In this document: positions 17,217 to 26,656 of the stretch, piece after piece
Numbering within the stretch: position 1 is the stretch's first letter
Layout of the letters: every line of letters begins with the position of its first letter
Assembly (NCBI RefSeq): GCF_023544445.1
Contig: NZ_JALPVJ010000015.1
Coordinates: forward strand, 62,001 to 126,000
Reading direction: 5' to 3'
Source: Actinoplanes sp. M2I2
Lineage (GTDB): Bacteria; Actinomycetota; Actinomycetes; Mycobacteriales; Micromonosporaceae
Length of the DNA stretch: 64,000 bases
Translations under genes and position numbers: made by a program
The notes under the pieces: generated by a model
Seen by the model: only the letters and a program-made list of their open reading frames with translations
Database searches by the model: none
What the model was told of the DNA's origin: nothing

Positions 17217-19577
17217 TCAGGCGCGCAGCCGTTCGTGCCGGGGGTCGACCAGGGGCTCGGCGGCGACGGTGGCGCCGAGCCGGCGGTCGAAGTAGCCGAT
17301 CGACACCTCGGTGCCGGGCACGGCCAGGGCGGCCGGGAGCCAGGCGTACGCGATCGGGGCGCCGACCGTGTGCCCGAAGGCCGCGCTGGTCACGAACCCG
17401 ACCGGCGCCCCGTCGCGATACACCGGCTCGCGTCCCATCGGCACGGAACCCGGGTCGTCGAGCACCAGGCAGGTCAGCCGCCGCCGGGGAGCTTCGCCGG
17501 ACAGCGCGGCCCGGCCGAGGAAGTCACCGGCGTCGCGGCGCACGGCGAACCCGAGCCCGGCCTCGTCCGGGGTGTCCTCCGCGGTCAGGTCGGCGCCCCA
17601 CAGCCGGTACCCCTTCTCCAGGCGCAGGCTCGTGAAGGCGGCCCGGCCCGCGGCGATCAGCCCGTGCTCGCGGCCGGCCGCCCAGAGCGTGTCCCACAGC
17701 TTGCCGCCGTGGTCGGCCCCGGTGTAGATCTCCCAGCCCAGCTCGCCCACGTAGGACAGCCGGAGCATGGTGACGGGCACCGTGCCCAGGTAGCCCTCCC
17801 GCGCCTGGAAGTAGCGGAAGTTCCCTGGCGAGACGTCGATGTCGGTGAGCGGCGCCACCAGGTCACGGGCCCGCGGCCCCCACACTCCGACGCCGCAGGT
17901 GCCGCCGGTGACGTCCCGGACCCGGACGCCGGCCGGGGCGTGCCGGCGCAGCCAGTGCAGGTCGAGCGGGCCGTTGACGCCGACCTGGAAGCGCTCCTGG
18001 GCCAGCCGGGCCACGGTGACGTCGCTGCGCACGCCGCCGGCCTCGTCCAGCAGCAGCGTGTAGGTCACCGAGCCGACCGGCTTGTCGACGTTGTTGCTGG
18101 TCATCCGTTGGAGGAAGGAGATCGGGCCGTCGACCTCGAGCCGCATGAGCGGGGTCATGTCGTAGAGCGCGACCCGTTCCCGGGTGACCGCGGCCTCGGT
18201 GGCGGCGATCGGGGACCAGTGCCGGCTCGACCACTCGTCCCGGGGGACCGGCTCGGCCGGCGCGGCGTTGGTGGCGTACCAGAGGGGCCTTTCCCACCCG
18301 GCCGCCTCGCCGAACACCGCGCCCAGCTCGACCTGCCGGGCGTGGAAAGGCGTCGTGCGGACGTCCCGGACACCGGGCGGGTCGAGCGGGTGGACGATGT
18401 CGTAGACCTCGACGAAGCTGCGGATCGACCGTTCCCGGGTGTAGGCCGGGGCCAGCTGGGACCGGTCGAACCGGTTGAGGTCGCACTCGTGCAGATCGAG
18501 GCTCGGGCGGCCGGTGACCATCCACTCGGCCACCTCGCGGGCGGCGCCGGCCGAGTGGGTCACCCAGATCGCCTCGGCCGTCCAGAAGCCGGGCAGTCCG
18601 GCGGCCTCGCCGAGCAGCGGGAAGCCGTCGGCCGTGAACGAGAAGACACCGTTGAAGCCGTCGGCCCGGGTGGCCTCCCGCACGACCGGCAGAAGGTCGC
18701 CGGCCGCCGCCCAGGACTCCGCGAAGGTGCCGGGAGTGAACGGGAGCATCGACGGGTGGGCGCCGCCGGGCAGCTGGTCCAGGCTCACCGGCATCGGCTC
18801 GTGCAGGTAGGAGCCGATCCCGAGGGCGTCGCCGTGCGCCCGGAAGTAGAGGTCACGGTCCTGGTGACGCAGGATCGGCAGGGTGTCCGCGGCCCCGACC
18901 CCGGTGGTCCGCGCGTACTGGTGGGCCATCGGGAGCAGCGGGATCGGGACGCCGGCCAGGTCGCCGATCCTCGGTCCCCAGAAACCGGCGCAGCTCACCA
19001 CGATGTCGGCGGCGAAGGTCCCGGCCTCGGTGCGCGCCCCGGCGATCCTCCCCCGGGCGGTGAGCAGCTCGACCACCCGGGCGTGGGCGACGAACCGGGC
19101 CCCGTTGCGCCGGGCCCGGGCCGCCTGGACCTCGCACGCCCGGACCGCCGAGGCCAGGCCGTCGGTCGGCACGTGCAGGCCGCCACCGATCCGGTCCTTG
19201 TCGAGCAGGGGAAAGAGCTCGGCGCAGGCGACCGGGTCGAGCACCGCCGAGCCGATCCCCCACGACTGGCCGAAGCCGAACCGCCGGTGCAGCTCGCGCA
19301 GCCGCTCGGGCGTGGTCGCCACCTCGAGGCTGCCGACCGGGCGGAAACAGCCCAGGCCGGTCAGCTTCTCGACGGTGTAGCGGGCGAGCCGGGCCAGGGT
19401 CCGCGACGGGTTCGTCTGGAAGACCAGCCCCGGCGCGTGCGAGCTGGACCCGCCGGTCACGAACAGCGGGCCCTGCTCGAGCACGGTCACGTCGGTCCAG
19501 CCGCGCGCGGTCAGCTCGTCGGCCAGGGCGCAGCCGACCACGCCGGCACCGATGATCACGACCTTGGCCCCGGTCAT
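17217..19577 (-). CDS. Dimethylglycine dehydrogenase/oxidase (FAD + GcvT folate domains)
   Basis: 786 residues. Residues 1-370: DAO-type FAD domain (VVIIGAGVVGCALADEL) with GGSSSHAPGL, where the His is the covalent FAD site in this family. Residues about 380-430 are a FAO-type linker; about 430-690 a GcvT-like tetrahydrofolate domain (MTPLMRLEVDGPISFLQRM), then GcvT C-terminal beta barrel. This matches dimethylglycine oxidase/dehydrogenase, which yields sarcosine and 5,10-methylene-THF. A sarcosine dehydrogenase role cannot be excluded, but the separate MSOX downstream makes dimethylglycine the better guess. One base separates its ATG from the ProX stop. Confidence 0.87.
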   Translation of the reverse strand: MTGAKVVIIGAGVVGCALADELTARGWTDVTVLEQGPLFVTGGSSSHAPGLVFQTNPSRTLARLARYTVEKLTGLGCFRPVGSLEVATTPERLRELHRRFGFGQSWGIGSAVLDPVACAELFPLLDKDRIGGGLHVPTDGLASAVRACEVQAARARRNGARFVAHARVVELLTARGRIAGARTEAGTFAADIVVSCAGFWGPRIGDLAGVPIPLLPMAHQYARTTGVGAADTLPILRHQDRDLYFRAHGDALGIGSYLHEPMPVSLDQLPGGAHPSMLPFTPGTFAESWAAAGDLLPVVREATRADGFNGVFSFTADGFPLLGEAAGLPGFWTAEAIWVTHSAGAAREVAEWMVTGRPSLDLHECDLNRFDRSQLAPAYTRERSIRSFVEVYDIVHPLDPPGVRDVRTTPFHARQVELGAVFGEAAGWERPLWYATNAAPAEPVPRDEWSSRHWSPIAATEAAVTRERVALYDMTPLMRLEVDGPISFLQRMTSNNVDKPVGSVTYTLLLDEAGGVRSDVTVARLAQERFQVGVNGPLDLHWLRRHAPAGVRVRDVTGGTCGVGVWGPRARDLVAPLTDIDVSPGNFRYFQAREGYLGTVPVTMLRLSYVGELGWEIYTGADHGGKLWDTLWAAGREHGLIAAGRAAFTSLRLEKGYRLWGADLTAEDTPDEAGLGFAVRRDAGDFLGRAALSGEAPRRRLTCLVLDDPGSVPMGREPVYRDGAPVGFVTSAAFGHTVGAPIAYAWLPAALAVPGTEVSIGYFDRRLGATVAAEPLVDPRHERLRA

Positions 19578-19578
19578 G

Positions 19579-20535
19579 TCAGCTCCCGGCCGGGATCCAC
19601 GGCTTCCACGTGGCCTCGTGCTCGTTCACCCACTTCTCGGCCGCCTGGTCGGCCGACATGCCCTGGTTGGTGAGGTAGTCCGAGACGAGGTTCTGGTCGT
19701 CGTTGGTCCACGTGAAGTTCTTGACGAGCTGGTAGGCGGGGCTGTTGCCGTCGGCGAACTTCTTGCTGGCGATCTTGTCGAGCACGTAGTCGGGATAGTC
19801 GCAGGCGACCTTCTTCGGGTCGGCGTCGCACCCGTCCTTGTACTCGGGCAGCTTCACCCGTACGTACTTCTCCTTGGCGAACAGCCACTGCGGCTCGTAG
19901 AAGTAGAAGAGCAGCGGCTTGGTCTGGGCCGAGGCCTGCTGCGCGGCCTTGATGATCGCCGCCTCGCTGCCCGAGTAGACGACGGTGTAGTCAAGCTTCA
20001 GGTTGCTGACCAGGGCCTCGTCGTTGGTCACGAAGGACGGGTCGCCGGCCAGGAACTGGCCCTTGCCCTTGGACTCCGAGGTCTTGAACAGATCGGCGTA
20101 CTTGTCCAGGCTCTTCCAGTCGGTGATGTCGGGGTACTTGTCGGCCATCCACTGCGGCACGTACCAGCCGATCACGCCCTGGTTGCCGGTCGGCCCGACC
20201 TCGACCGCGACCTTCTTGTCCTCGATGTAGGTCTTCTTGAGGTCGGGGTGCCCCCAGTTCTCGACAATCGCGTCGACCTCGCCGGTCTCGAAGCCCTGCC
20301 AGGCGATCTCCTCCTTGAGCTCCTTCTTCTCGACGGTGTAGCCCATCTTCTTCTCGAGCAGGTAGGCGATGACCGCGGCATTCGCCTCGTAGCCGACCCA
20401 CGGGTTGATCGCGAGGTTGACCGTGCCCTTGGCGCCCGCGCTCGGTTCGTCCTCCCCCGCGCCCGAGGTCGCGCCGCCGCAGGCGGTCAAGGTCGCTATC
20501 AGCGCCACCGCGGCGGCCGTCCGGAGTGATCTCAT
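19579..20535 (-). CDS. proX: Glycine betaine/choline ABC transporter substrate-binding lipoprotein
   Basis: 318 residues; N-terminal lipobox (LIATLTAC-G) predicts lipidation at Cys19. The OpuAC-type ligand domain begins GTVNLAINPWVGYEANAAV and contains ENWGHPDLKK and WYVPQWMADKYP, regions whose Trp/Tyr residues form the aromatic box for quaternary ammonium groups in this family. Held outside the cell membrane, it delivers betaine or choline to the permease encoded just upstream; ATGA overlap of 4 bases with that gene. Two cysteines (GCDADPKKVACD) probably form a disulfide. Confidence 0.9.
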   Translation of the reverse strand: MRSLRTAAAVALIATLTACGGATSGAGEDEPSAGAKGTVNLAINPWVGYEANAAVIAYLLEKKMGYTVEKKELKEEIAWQGFETGEVDAIVENWGHPDLKKTYIEDKKVAVEVGPTGNQGVIGWYVPQWMADKYPDITDWKSLDKYADLFKTSESKGKGQFLAGDPSFVTNDEALVSNLKLDYTVVYSGSEAAIIKAAQQASAQTKPLLFYFYEPQWLFAKEKYVRVKLPEYKDGCDADPKKVACDYPDYVLDKIASKKFADGNSPAYQLVKNFTWTNDDQNLVSDYLTNQGMSADQAAEKWVNEHEATWKPWIPAGS

Positions 20536-22484
20536 GTACGCGGTCCCTTCGAGTCGTGGAAACCCTGGGTCAAGCGGTCGAGCAGGATGCCGAGCAGCAC
20601 GATGGCGAGTCCCGCGGCCAGGCCCTCGCCGAACAGCTCGCGCTGGGAGAAACCGGCGACGACGTCGTAGCCGAGGGCGCCCGCGCCGACCAGGCCGCCG
20701 ACGACGACCATCGCGAGGACCATCACGATCCCCTGGTTGGCCGCGAGCAGCAGGCCGCCCCGGGCCATCGGCAACTGCACCTTCCAGAGCAGCTGGCGCG
20801 GGGTCGACCCGGCCGACAGGGCGGCCTCGACGACGGCCGGCGGCACGTCCCGCAGCCCCCGCTCGACCAGGCGCACGACCGGCGGGACGGCGAAGATGAC
20901 GGCGGCGACGATCGCGGTGAAGCGGCTCGCGCCGAACAACGCCACGGCCGGCAGCAGATATACGAACGAGGGCATGGTCTGGGCCGCGTCGAGCAGCGGC
21001 CGTACGCCGGTGGCCAGCCGGTCGTGCCGGGCGCAGAAGACCCCGACGGCCACCCCGATCACCATCGTGATGACGATCGCGACCAGCACCGTGGCCAGCG
21101 TCTGCATCGTGTGCTGCCAGAGACCGAGGGCGGCCGGGCCGGCGGCGGCGAGCGCGGCGATCAGGGCCGCGCGCCGGCCGCTGATCAGCGTGCCGAACGC
21201 GGCCACGGCGGCCACGAAGAGCCACCATGGCGTCGTCACCAGCACGGTCTCGAGCGGGTCGAGCACGCCCGCGCTGACGCCGTTCTTGAGCCCCTCGGTG
21301 ACGTCGTACCAGTGCAGCTCGATCCAGCCCACGAGGTCGTTGACCGGCGCCGCGAAGGAGTAGGTGGGCAGATCGCCGGCGTCCACGGTCACCAAGCTCG
21401 CGACGGCGACCACGACCAGCGCGACGCCCGCCCCGATCAGCCGCAGCCGGCGCTGCCGGTCGGTGCGGTGCACCCGGGTCCGGCGGGCGGCGTTCGTGGT
21501 GATCCGGTCGAGCACCACGGCCAGGATCACGATCGCCAGACCGGCGTCGAACGCCGCACCGACGTTCACCCGCTGCAACGCGCTCACGATGTTCTGCCCC
21601 AGACCGGGCGCGTCGATCAGCGCGGTGATCACGACCATCGACAGGGCCAGCATGATCGTCTGGTTGACCGCGAGCGCGATCGTCGTCCGGGCCAACGGCA
21701 GCCGCACCTTGGCCAGCAGCTGCCACCGCGTCGAGCCGAGCGCCGTGGCCGCCTCGACCGCGGTCGGCGACACCTCGGCGATGCCCAGCGCGGTGATCCG
21801 GATCGTGGCCGGCACTGCGTAGATCATCGTGGCGATCACCGCGGCCGGCTCGCCGATCAGGAAGAGCAGCGTCATCGGGGCCAGATAGGCGAACGTGGGC
21901 ATGATCTGCAGGACGTCGAGCACCGGGCGCAGCGCCGCCCCGACCCACCGAACCCGCGCCGCCAGAATTCCGAGCGGCACCCCGATCAGCACCGAGAGCA
22001 CCACGGCCGACAGTGTCAGCACCAGCGTGTCGACGCTCTGCTCCCACAGCCCGAGAACGCCGAAGGCCAGGAAGCCGCCGAGCGCGAGCAGCCCCGTACG
22101 CCATCCCGCGAGCACCGCCCCCAGCGCCGTGACCGCCGCGACCAGCCCCGCGAAGCCGAGCCCGGACAGCCCGGCCGCGAGGACGTCGACCAGCTGCCGC
22201 ACGCCGAGCCGGGCGTAGTTGAAGCCGTAGAGGAACAGCGGGCTGGTGTCCCGGTTGTCGTCCACCCAGTCGCGCACGCTGTCGAAGAACCGGAACGCCC
22301 GGTCGTTGTCGTCGGCCGCCCCGTCCGTCCGGAACACCGCATAGGCGATCACCGTCGCGACGACCAGGACCCCGGCCGTCGTACGGGTCCGGAGGCGCCC
22401 CCGCCGGCGCGGCGCCACCGCCGCGCCGGCCACCGGTGTGGTCACCCGGCCGCCGCGAAGGACCGGTGGCACCGTCGCCGTCAC
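20532..22484 (-). CDS. proW: Glycine betaine ABC permease with two fused ProW domains
   Basis: 650 residues holding two complete BPD_transp_1 permease units in one chain. Unit 1 (about 135-325) has EAATALGSTRWQLLAKVRLP; unit 2 (about 430-640) has EAALSAGSTPRQLLWKVQLP; both are EAA loops that dock the ATPase. Usual ProW proteins have one unit and homodimerise, so this fused form would make a pseudo-dimer channel; double forms are known in some actinobacteria. GTG start at 22484, 25 bases after the ProV stop. About 12 membrane spans in total. Confidence 0.88.
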   Translation of the reverse strand: MTATVPPVLRGGRVTTPVAGAAVAPRRRGRLRTRTTAGVLVVATVIAYAVFRTDGAADDNDRAFRFFDSVRDWVDDNRDTSPLFLYGFNYARLGVRQLVDVLAAGLSGLGFAGLVAAVTALGAVLAGWRTGLLALGGFLAFGVLGLWEQSVDTLVLTLSAVVLSVLIGVPLGILAARVRWVGAALRPVLDVLQIMPTFAYLAPMTLLFLIGEPAAVIATMIYAVPATIRITALGIAEVSPTAVEAATALGSTRWQLLAKVRLPLARTTIALAVNQTIMLALSMVVITALIDAPGLGQNIVSALQRVNVGAAFDAGLAIVILAVVLDRITTNAARRTRVHRTDRQRRLRLIGAGVALVVVAVASLVTVDAGDLPTYSFAAPVNDLVGWIELHWYDVTEGLKNGVSAGVLDPLETVLVTTPWWLFVAAVAAFGTLISGRRAALIAALAAAGPAALGLWQHTMQTLATVLVAIVITMVIGVAVGVFCARHDRLATGVRPLLDAAQTMPSFVYLLPAVALFGASRFTAIVAAVIFAVPPVVRLVERGLRDVPPAVVEAALSAGSTPRQLLWKVQLPMARGGLLLAANQGIVMVLAMVVVGGLVGAGALGYDVVAGFSQRELFGEGLAAGLAIVLLGILLDRLTQGFHDSKGPRT

Positions 22485-22509
22485 GGCCGGCCCGCCCCGG
22501 ACGGGCGGC

Positions 22510-23544
22510 TCACACCGGCACCTGGCGGTGGTGGCCGACCAGCGCGGGCACCAGCTGATCGGCGTCGACGACCCCCACGCGCTCGGCGCCGTCGACGACC
22601 GCGATCGGGCGGTCGGCCCGCAGCACCCGGTGGACCGCGTCGCGGATGACCGTACGGTGGCTCAGCGGCTCGTCCTCGCACAGCTCCCCGGCCGTGGCGT
22701 CGCGCATGATCCAGCGGAGCGTCAGCACGTCCGAGCGCGGCACGTCCCGGACGAAGTCGGCCACATAGGAGTCGGCCGGCGCGCCCACCAGCTCCTCCGG
22801 CGTCCCGACCTGGACCAGGGCGCCGTCGCGCAGGACGGCTATCCGGTCGCCCAGGGTCAGCGCCTCGGCCAGGTCGTGCGTGATGAAGACCAGCGTCTTG
22901 CCGACCTCGGCGTGCAGGCGGCGCACCTCGGCCTGCATATCCCGGCGGATCAGCGGGTCGAGCGCGCTGAACGGCTCGTCGAACAGCAGCACCTCGGGGT
23001 CGGCGGCCAGCGCCCGGGCCAGGCCGACCCGCTGCTGCATGCCCCCGGAAAGCTGGTCGGGGTACTGGTGCTCGTGCCCCTCGAGACCGACCAGGGCCAG
23101 CGTCGCGGCCGCCCGCCGGTGCCGCTCGGCGCGGGAGAGCCCCTGGATCTCGAGGCCGTACGCGACGTTGTCGAGCACCTGCCGGTGCGGGAGCAACCCG
23201 AAGTGCTGGAAGACCATCGCGACCTGCCGGCGGCGCAGCTCGCGCAGCCGCTTCGGGCTCATCGCGCGGACCGGCTCGCCGGCGATGCTGATCTCGCCGC
23301 TGGTCGGCTCGATCAGCCGGGTCAGACAGCGCACCAGCGTCGACTTGCCGCTGCCGGACAGGCCCATCACCACGAACACCTCGCCCGGCCGCACGTCGAA
23401 GCTGACGTCGCGGACGGCGGCGACACAACCCGTGCGGGCCCGCAGCTCGGCCGGGGTCAGATCGGCCAGCGGCGTCCCGGCAACCTGCTCGGCCCGGGGG
23501 CCGAACACCTTCCACAGGTTCGCGACCTCGATCATCGGCGCCAT
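22510..23544 (-). CDS. proV: Glycine betaine/proline ABC transporter ATPase with CBS region
   Basis: 344 residues. Walker A GLSGSGKST, Q-loop, signature LSGGMQQRVGLARAL, Walker B VLLFDEPFSALD, H-loop FITHD. The extra 80 C-terminal residues (LRWIMRDATAGELCEDEPL) are CBS-like, which in OpuA/ProV sense ionic strength and open the transporter under osmotic stress; only about one CBS unit is clear. ATG at 23544 has GGGAGG seven bases upstream; an internal Met at residue 4 is an alternative. Twelve bases follow the GMC gene. Confidence 0.92.
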   Translation of the reverse strand: MAPMIEVANLWKVFGPRAEQVAGTPLADLTPAELRARTGCVAAVRDVSFDVRPGEVFVVMGLSGSGKSTLVRCLTRLIEPTSGEISIAGEPVRAMSPKRLRELRRRQVAMVFQHFGLLPHRQVLDNVAYGLEIQGLSRAERHRRAAATLALVGLEGHEHQYPDQLSGGMQQRVGLARALAADPEVLLFDEPFSALDPLIRRDMQAEVRRLHAEVGKTLVFITHDLAEALTLGDRIAVLRDGALVQVGTPEELVGAPADSYVADFVRDVPRSDVLTLRWIMRDATAGELCEDEPLSHRTVIRDAVHRVLRADRPIAVVDGAERVGVVDADQLVPALVGHHRQVPV

Positions 23545-23556
23545 CCATCCGCCTCC

Positions 23557-25116
23557 CTATCCCCGCGGTCCGGTCAGCTCGGCGGCGATCAGGTCGGCCG
23601 CCCGTTCGCCGATCATCAGCACGGTCACCATCGGGTTCACCGACGGCATCAGCGGAAAGACCGACGCGTCGGCGATCCGGACGTTCGGCGCGCCGCGCAA
23701 CCGCAGGTCGGGGCCGACCACCGCCCGCTCGTCGGTGGCCGCGCCCATCCGGCACGTGCCGGCCGGGTGATAGACGGTGTGGTGGGCTGCCCGCCCGTAC
23801 GCCGAAAGCTCCTCGTCGGAACGCAGGGCCGGGCCGGGCGCGATCTCGCGGGCGATCCACGACGCGAACGGCTCGGTGGCGGCCACCTCGCGGGCCAGGC
23901 GCAGACCGTCCACGATGGTCCGCTCGTCGTAGCCGCCCGGGTCGGTGAAGTAGCGGAAGTCGAGCAGCGGCTTGGTCGCCGGGTCGGCGTCGGCCAGGCT
24001 CAACCGCCCGGCGCTGCGCGGGCGCGGGACGTTGGGCGTCATGCCGAAGCCGTGCTCGAGCACGTCGTAACCGAGCCGCTCGGTGTTGAACGTGAACGGG
24101 ATCTGATAGAGGTGGAACATCAGATCGGGCCGGGTGGCGCCCGGCTCGCGGCGCACGAAGAGACCGGCGTCGGAGTCCATCGCGGACATCGGCGGGATCG
24201 GCCGGCTCGCCTCCCACAGGATCAGCGACTCGGGGTGGTCGAGCAGGTTCTCCCCCACGCCCGGCACGTCGATCGCGACGTCGATGCCGAGCTTCTCCAG
24301 GTCGGCGGCCGGCCCGATGCCCGAGAGCAGCAGCAGTCGCGGAGTGTCGATGGCTCCCGCGCACAGAACGTACTCGTGCCGGGCCTTCAAAACCTTGGTG
24401 CGGCCGTCCGCCCGCACCGAGACCCCGTTGTCCGGGTCGAGGTGGAACGCCCAGTGCCCGGTGAGGATCGTCAGGTTGGGCCGGTCGAGGTGGGGGTGCA
24501 GGTAGGCCACCGAGGCGGACGACCGGACGCCGGTCTCGGGGTGATAGCCGACCGGGAAGAACCCGGCGCCGTCGGCGAACGGCGCGCCGTTGAAGTCGTC
24601 GTGGACCGGGACCCCCAGCGCGCTGTGACACGCGGCGACGAAATCCTCGGCCAATGGGTTGCGGTCACGGGGCGCCACCGGGGTGATGTTGATCGCCAGC
24701 CGCTTCCACAAAGGCATCATTTCCTCGTACGACCAGCCGGCCGCGCCCGCCCCCACCCAGTCCGCGAAATCCTCGGGTGGCGGCAGAAAACTGATCATGG
24801 TGTTGTGCGACGAACAGCCACCCAGCACCCGCGCCCGGGCATGTCGCAGATGCGAGTTGCCGCGCGGCTGCGGGACGATCGGATAGTCGTAGTCGTACTC
24901 GCCCTCGAGCAGGTTGAGCCAGTTGCGCAACCGGAGAATCGCCTGGTCACCGACGTCGGAAGGGCCACCCTCGACCAGACAGACCCGCAGCTCGGGGTCG
25001 GCCGACAACCGGGACGCGACCACCGAGCCGGCCGTGCCGCCGCCGACGATCACCACGTCGTACTCGATGGTTTCCAGCTGGCGCCACCCTCCCCCGGACC
25101 GATGACAAAGAATCAT
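23557..25116 (-). CDS. GMC flavoprotein oxidoreductase, choline dehydrogenase-like
   Basis: 519 residues. N-terminal VVIVGGGTAGSVVASRLS FAD motif with the GGPSD ribose Glu-type segment, RVLGGCSSHN GMC signature 1, GAIDTPRLLLLSGIG signature 2, and YHPAGTCRMG containing the catalytic His. BetA converts choline to betaine aldehyde and often on to betaine; as first gene of a betaine uptake and breakdown operon, that is the likely substrate, although GMC enzymes are diverse. ATG at 25116 is annotated; a CTG start after GGGGGAGGG at residue 14 would also fit and removes an odd leader. No separate betaine aldehyde dehydrogenase lies nearby. Confidence 0.82.
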   Translation of the reverse strand: MILCHRSGGGWRQLETIEYDVVIVGGGTAGSVVASRLSADPELRVCLVEGGPSDVGDQAILRLRNWLNLLEGEYDYDYPIVPQPRGNSHLRHARARVLGGCSSHNTMISFLPPPEDFADWVGAGAAGWSYEEMMPLWKRLAINITPVAPRDRNPLAEDFVAACHSALGVPVHDDFNGAPFADGAGFFPVGYHPETGVRSSASVAYLHPHLDRPNLTILTGHWAFHLDPDNGVSVRADGRTKVLKARHEYVLCAGAIDTPRLLLLSGIGPAADLEKLGIDVAIDVPGVGENLLDHPESLILWEASRPIPPMSAMDSDAGLFVRREPGATRPDLMFHLYQIPFTFNTERLGYDVLEHGFGMTPNVPRPRSAGRLSLADADPATKPLLDFRYFTDPGGYDERTIVDGLRLAREVAATEPFASWIAREIAPGPALRSDEELSAYGRAAHHTVYHPAGTCRMGAATDERAVVGPDLRLRGAPNVRIADASVFPLMPSVNPMVTVLMIGERAADLIAAELTGPRG

Positions 25117-25294
25117 CAGCCACGGTGGCGCCGGTCAATATCAACGACGGACTTTTACCTCTGTGCAACAAAGCGCCTCCCATCGATCACCGTCTTAACC
25201 GCGCTTATCCGCCGTTTTGTCGCCGCGCCGCCGCTCCCCGGTCCCGCCGCCCCGTCTCGCCGGCCGTGCCGCTCGAAGGACCTACGATCGGCTC

Positions 25295-26047
25295 GTGCGC
25301 TTCCTCGACGCCCCGACGCCGCTGGCCTTCGCCCACCGAGGGGGCGCGGCCGACGGCGACGAGAACACGGTCGAGTCCTTCGAACGCGCCGTGAAGCTCG
25401 GCTACCGCTACGTCGAGACCGACGTGCACGCCACCGCCGACGGGGTAGCGGTCGTCTTCCACGACAAGACGCTCGACCGCGTGACCGGCCAGGCCGGCCG
25501 GATCTCCTCGCTGACCTGGGCCGATCTCCAGTCCGTCCGCATCGCCGGCGCTGCCCTGGTGCCCCGCCTCGACGAGGTGCTCGCCGCCTGGCCCGAGGTC
25601 CGCTTCAACATCGACATCAAGGCCGACCCGGGCGTGGAGCCCACGGTCGAGACGATCCTGCGCTCGGACGCGGCCGGCCGGGTCCTGCTGGCGTCCTTCG
25701 ACGACCGGCGCCTGACCCGGGCGCGGGCGCTGGCCGGCCCGACGGTGGCCACCTCGCTCGGCTCCCGCTCGGTGGCCCGCCTCCGCCTGGCCTCGCTGGC
25801 CGGCCTCCCGCTGCGCCTGCCGCCGTCGGTGGCCGCCGTCCAGGTCCCGCCGCGCCTCGGCCGGTTCCCGGTGGTCGACAAGCGATTCCTGGCCCTGTCC
25901 CACCGCCTCGGCCTCCAGGTCCACGTCTGGACGATCGACGACCCGGCCGAGATGAACCGCCTGCTCGACCTGGGCGTGGACGGCATCATGACCGACCGCC
26001 TGACCGTCCTGCGCGACGTCTACCTGACCCGGGGCCTCTGGCACTGA
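25295..26047 (+). CDS. Glycerophosphodiester phosphodiesterase
   Basis: 250 residues, GDPD TIM barrel. AHRGGAADGDENTVESF carries the HRG and E-N-T motif; VETDVHATADGVAVVFHDKTLDRVT carries the metal-binding E-x-D and catalytic HD; KADPG and VWTIDDP complete the barrel. Cleaves deacylated phospholipids to glycerol-3-phosphate and alcohol (choline when the substrate is glycerophosphocholine), which would suit the divergent choline-use operon, though this link is only an inference. GTG at 25295 is chosen because the domain starts there; the open frame runs to 25217 without a ribosome site. No signal peptide, so cytoplasmic. Confidence 0.86.
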   Translation: MRFLDAPTPLAFAHRGGAADGDENTVESFERAVKLGYRYVETDVHATADGVAVVFHDKTLDRVTGQAGRISSLTWADLQSVRIAGAALVPRLDEVLAAWPEVRFNIDIKADPGVEPTVETILRSDAAGRVLLASFDDRRLTRARALAGPTVATSLGSRSVARLRLASLAGLPLRLPPSVAAVQVPPRLGRFPVVDKRFLALSHRLGLQVHVWTIDDPAEMNRLLDLGVDGIMTDRLTVLRDVYLTRGLWH

Positions 26048-26656
26048 CCGCCCGCCCACCACCCGCGCGAGAGTCGTCCGCCCGGATGCCGGACTGGACC
26101 GATGCGAGCAAGGTCGGCCCGTACGTGAAAAGCAAGACCCCTCGCCGAGCGCGCGGCCAGGGAGTTCGCCGAGGACGGCCGGTCGAGGACACCGTGACCG
26201 GCGCCGCCGAAAGCATGACCGGCCTCGGCCCGGTAACGGACAAGGGCGTCTTCAGGCACCACAACGCCTGGCCCAGCAATCGATGTCCGGCGCGGAAGAA
26301 TGTGGGTCGAATACCCATACTGAAGCAGTTCTCAGGTAGTCCCCAGGTGGATCCGGCCGACCATGCTTTACATTTCTCGGTGGAGACGTGTCTCCGAGCG
26401 ACCCCGGAGCGTCACCGGAGGCGCGGAGAGAAAAGGTCCAGCTCAGCAAAGTTTTTGCGATCTTGGTTGAACCGCCGACATCATCCGTTCGGATGATGTC
26501 CGGGGTTCGAGGGCCCGGCCATATTTCTTCTTTAAGTCTGGGCTAAGAATTCATCAAGTTCGCTGTCGGAATTGCATTCCGGCGGCGTGGCTCTTACCGT
26601 CTGGGAGCCGGTCGGAATGTGGGCCGACTGGATTCTGCGAAGATGAGGTATCACGC
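26048..26656. other. 609-bp non-coding region with hairpins upstream of the surface-protein gene
   Basis: No convincing gene on either strand; open frames here lack ribosome sites and composition of coding DNA. Visible structures are a GGAGAC-GT-GTCTCC hairpin at 26382-26395 with paired flanks, and a perfect 10-bp stem with GTTC loop at 26477-26500 (GACATCATCC / GGATGATGTC). The last 150 bases are AT-richer and end in GAGGT before the ATG at 26657, so they probably contain promoter and 5' leader of that gene. No riboswitch family could be recognised. Confidence 0.6.

Noticed and set aside
16044..19673. A 1209-codon open frame on the plus strand opposite the sarcosine oxidase and dimethylglycine dehydrogenase genes
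   Set aside because: Its composition is Arg/Gly/Pro-rich without motifs, and the minus strand carries two unmistakable enzymes with ribosome sites. High GC content leaves antisense frames open by chance.
22438..26496. A 1352-codon plus-strand open frame
   Set aside because: It runs antisense to ProV and the GMC gene and then out of frame over the GDPD gene; low-complexity translation and no start site.
26085..26496. Small genes on either strand in the region before the surface-protein gene
   Set aside because: Frames overlap each other, lack start signals and pass through strong hairpins.
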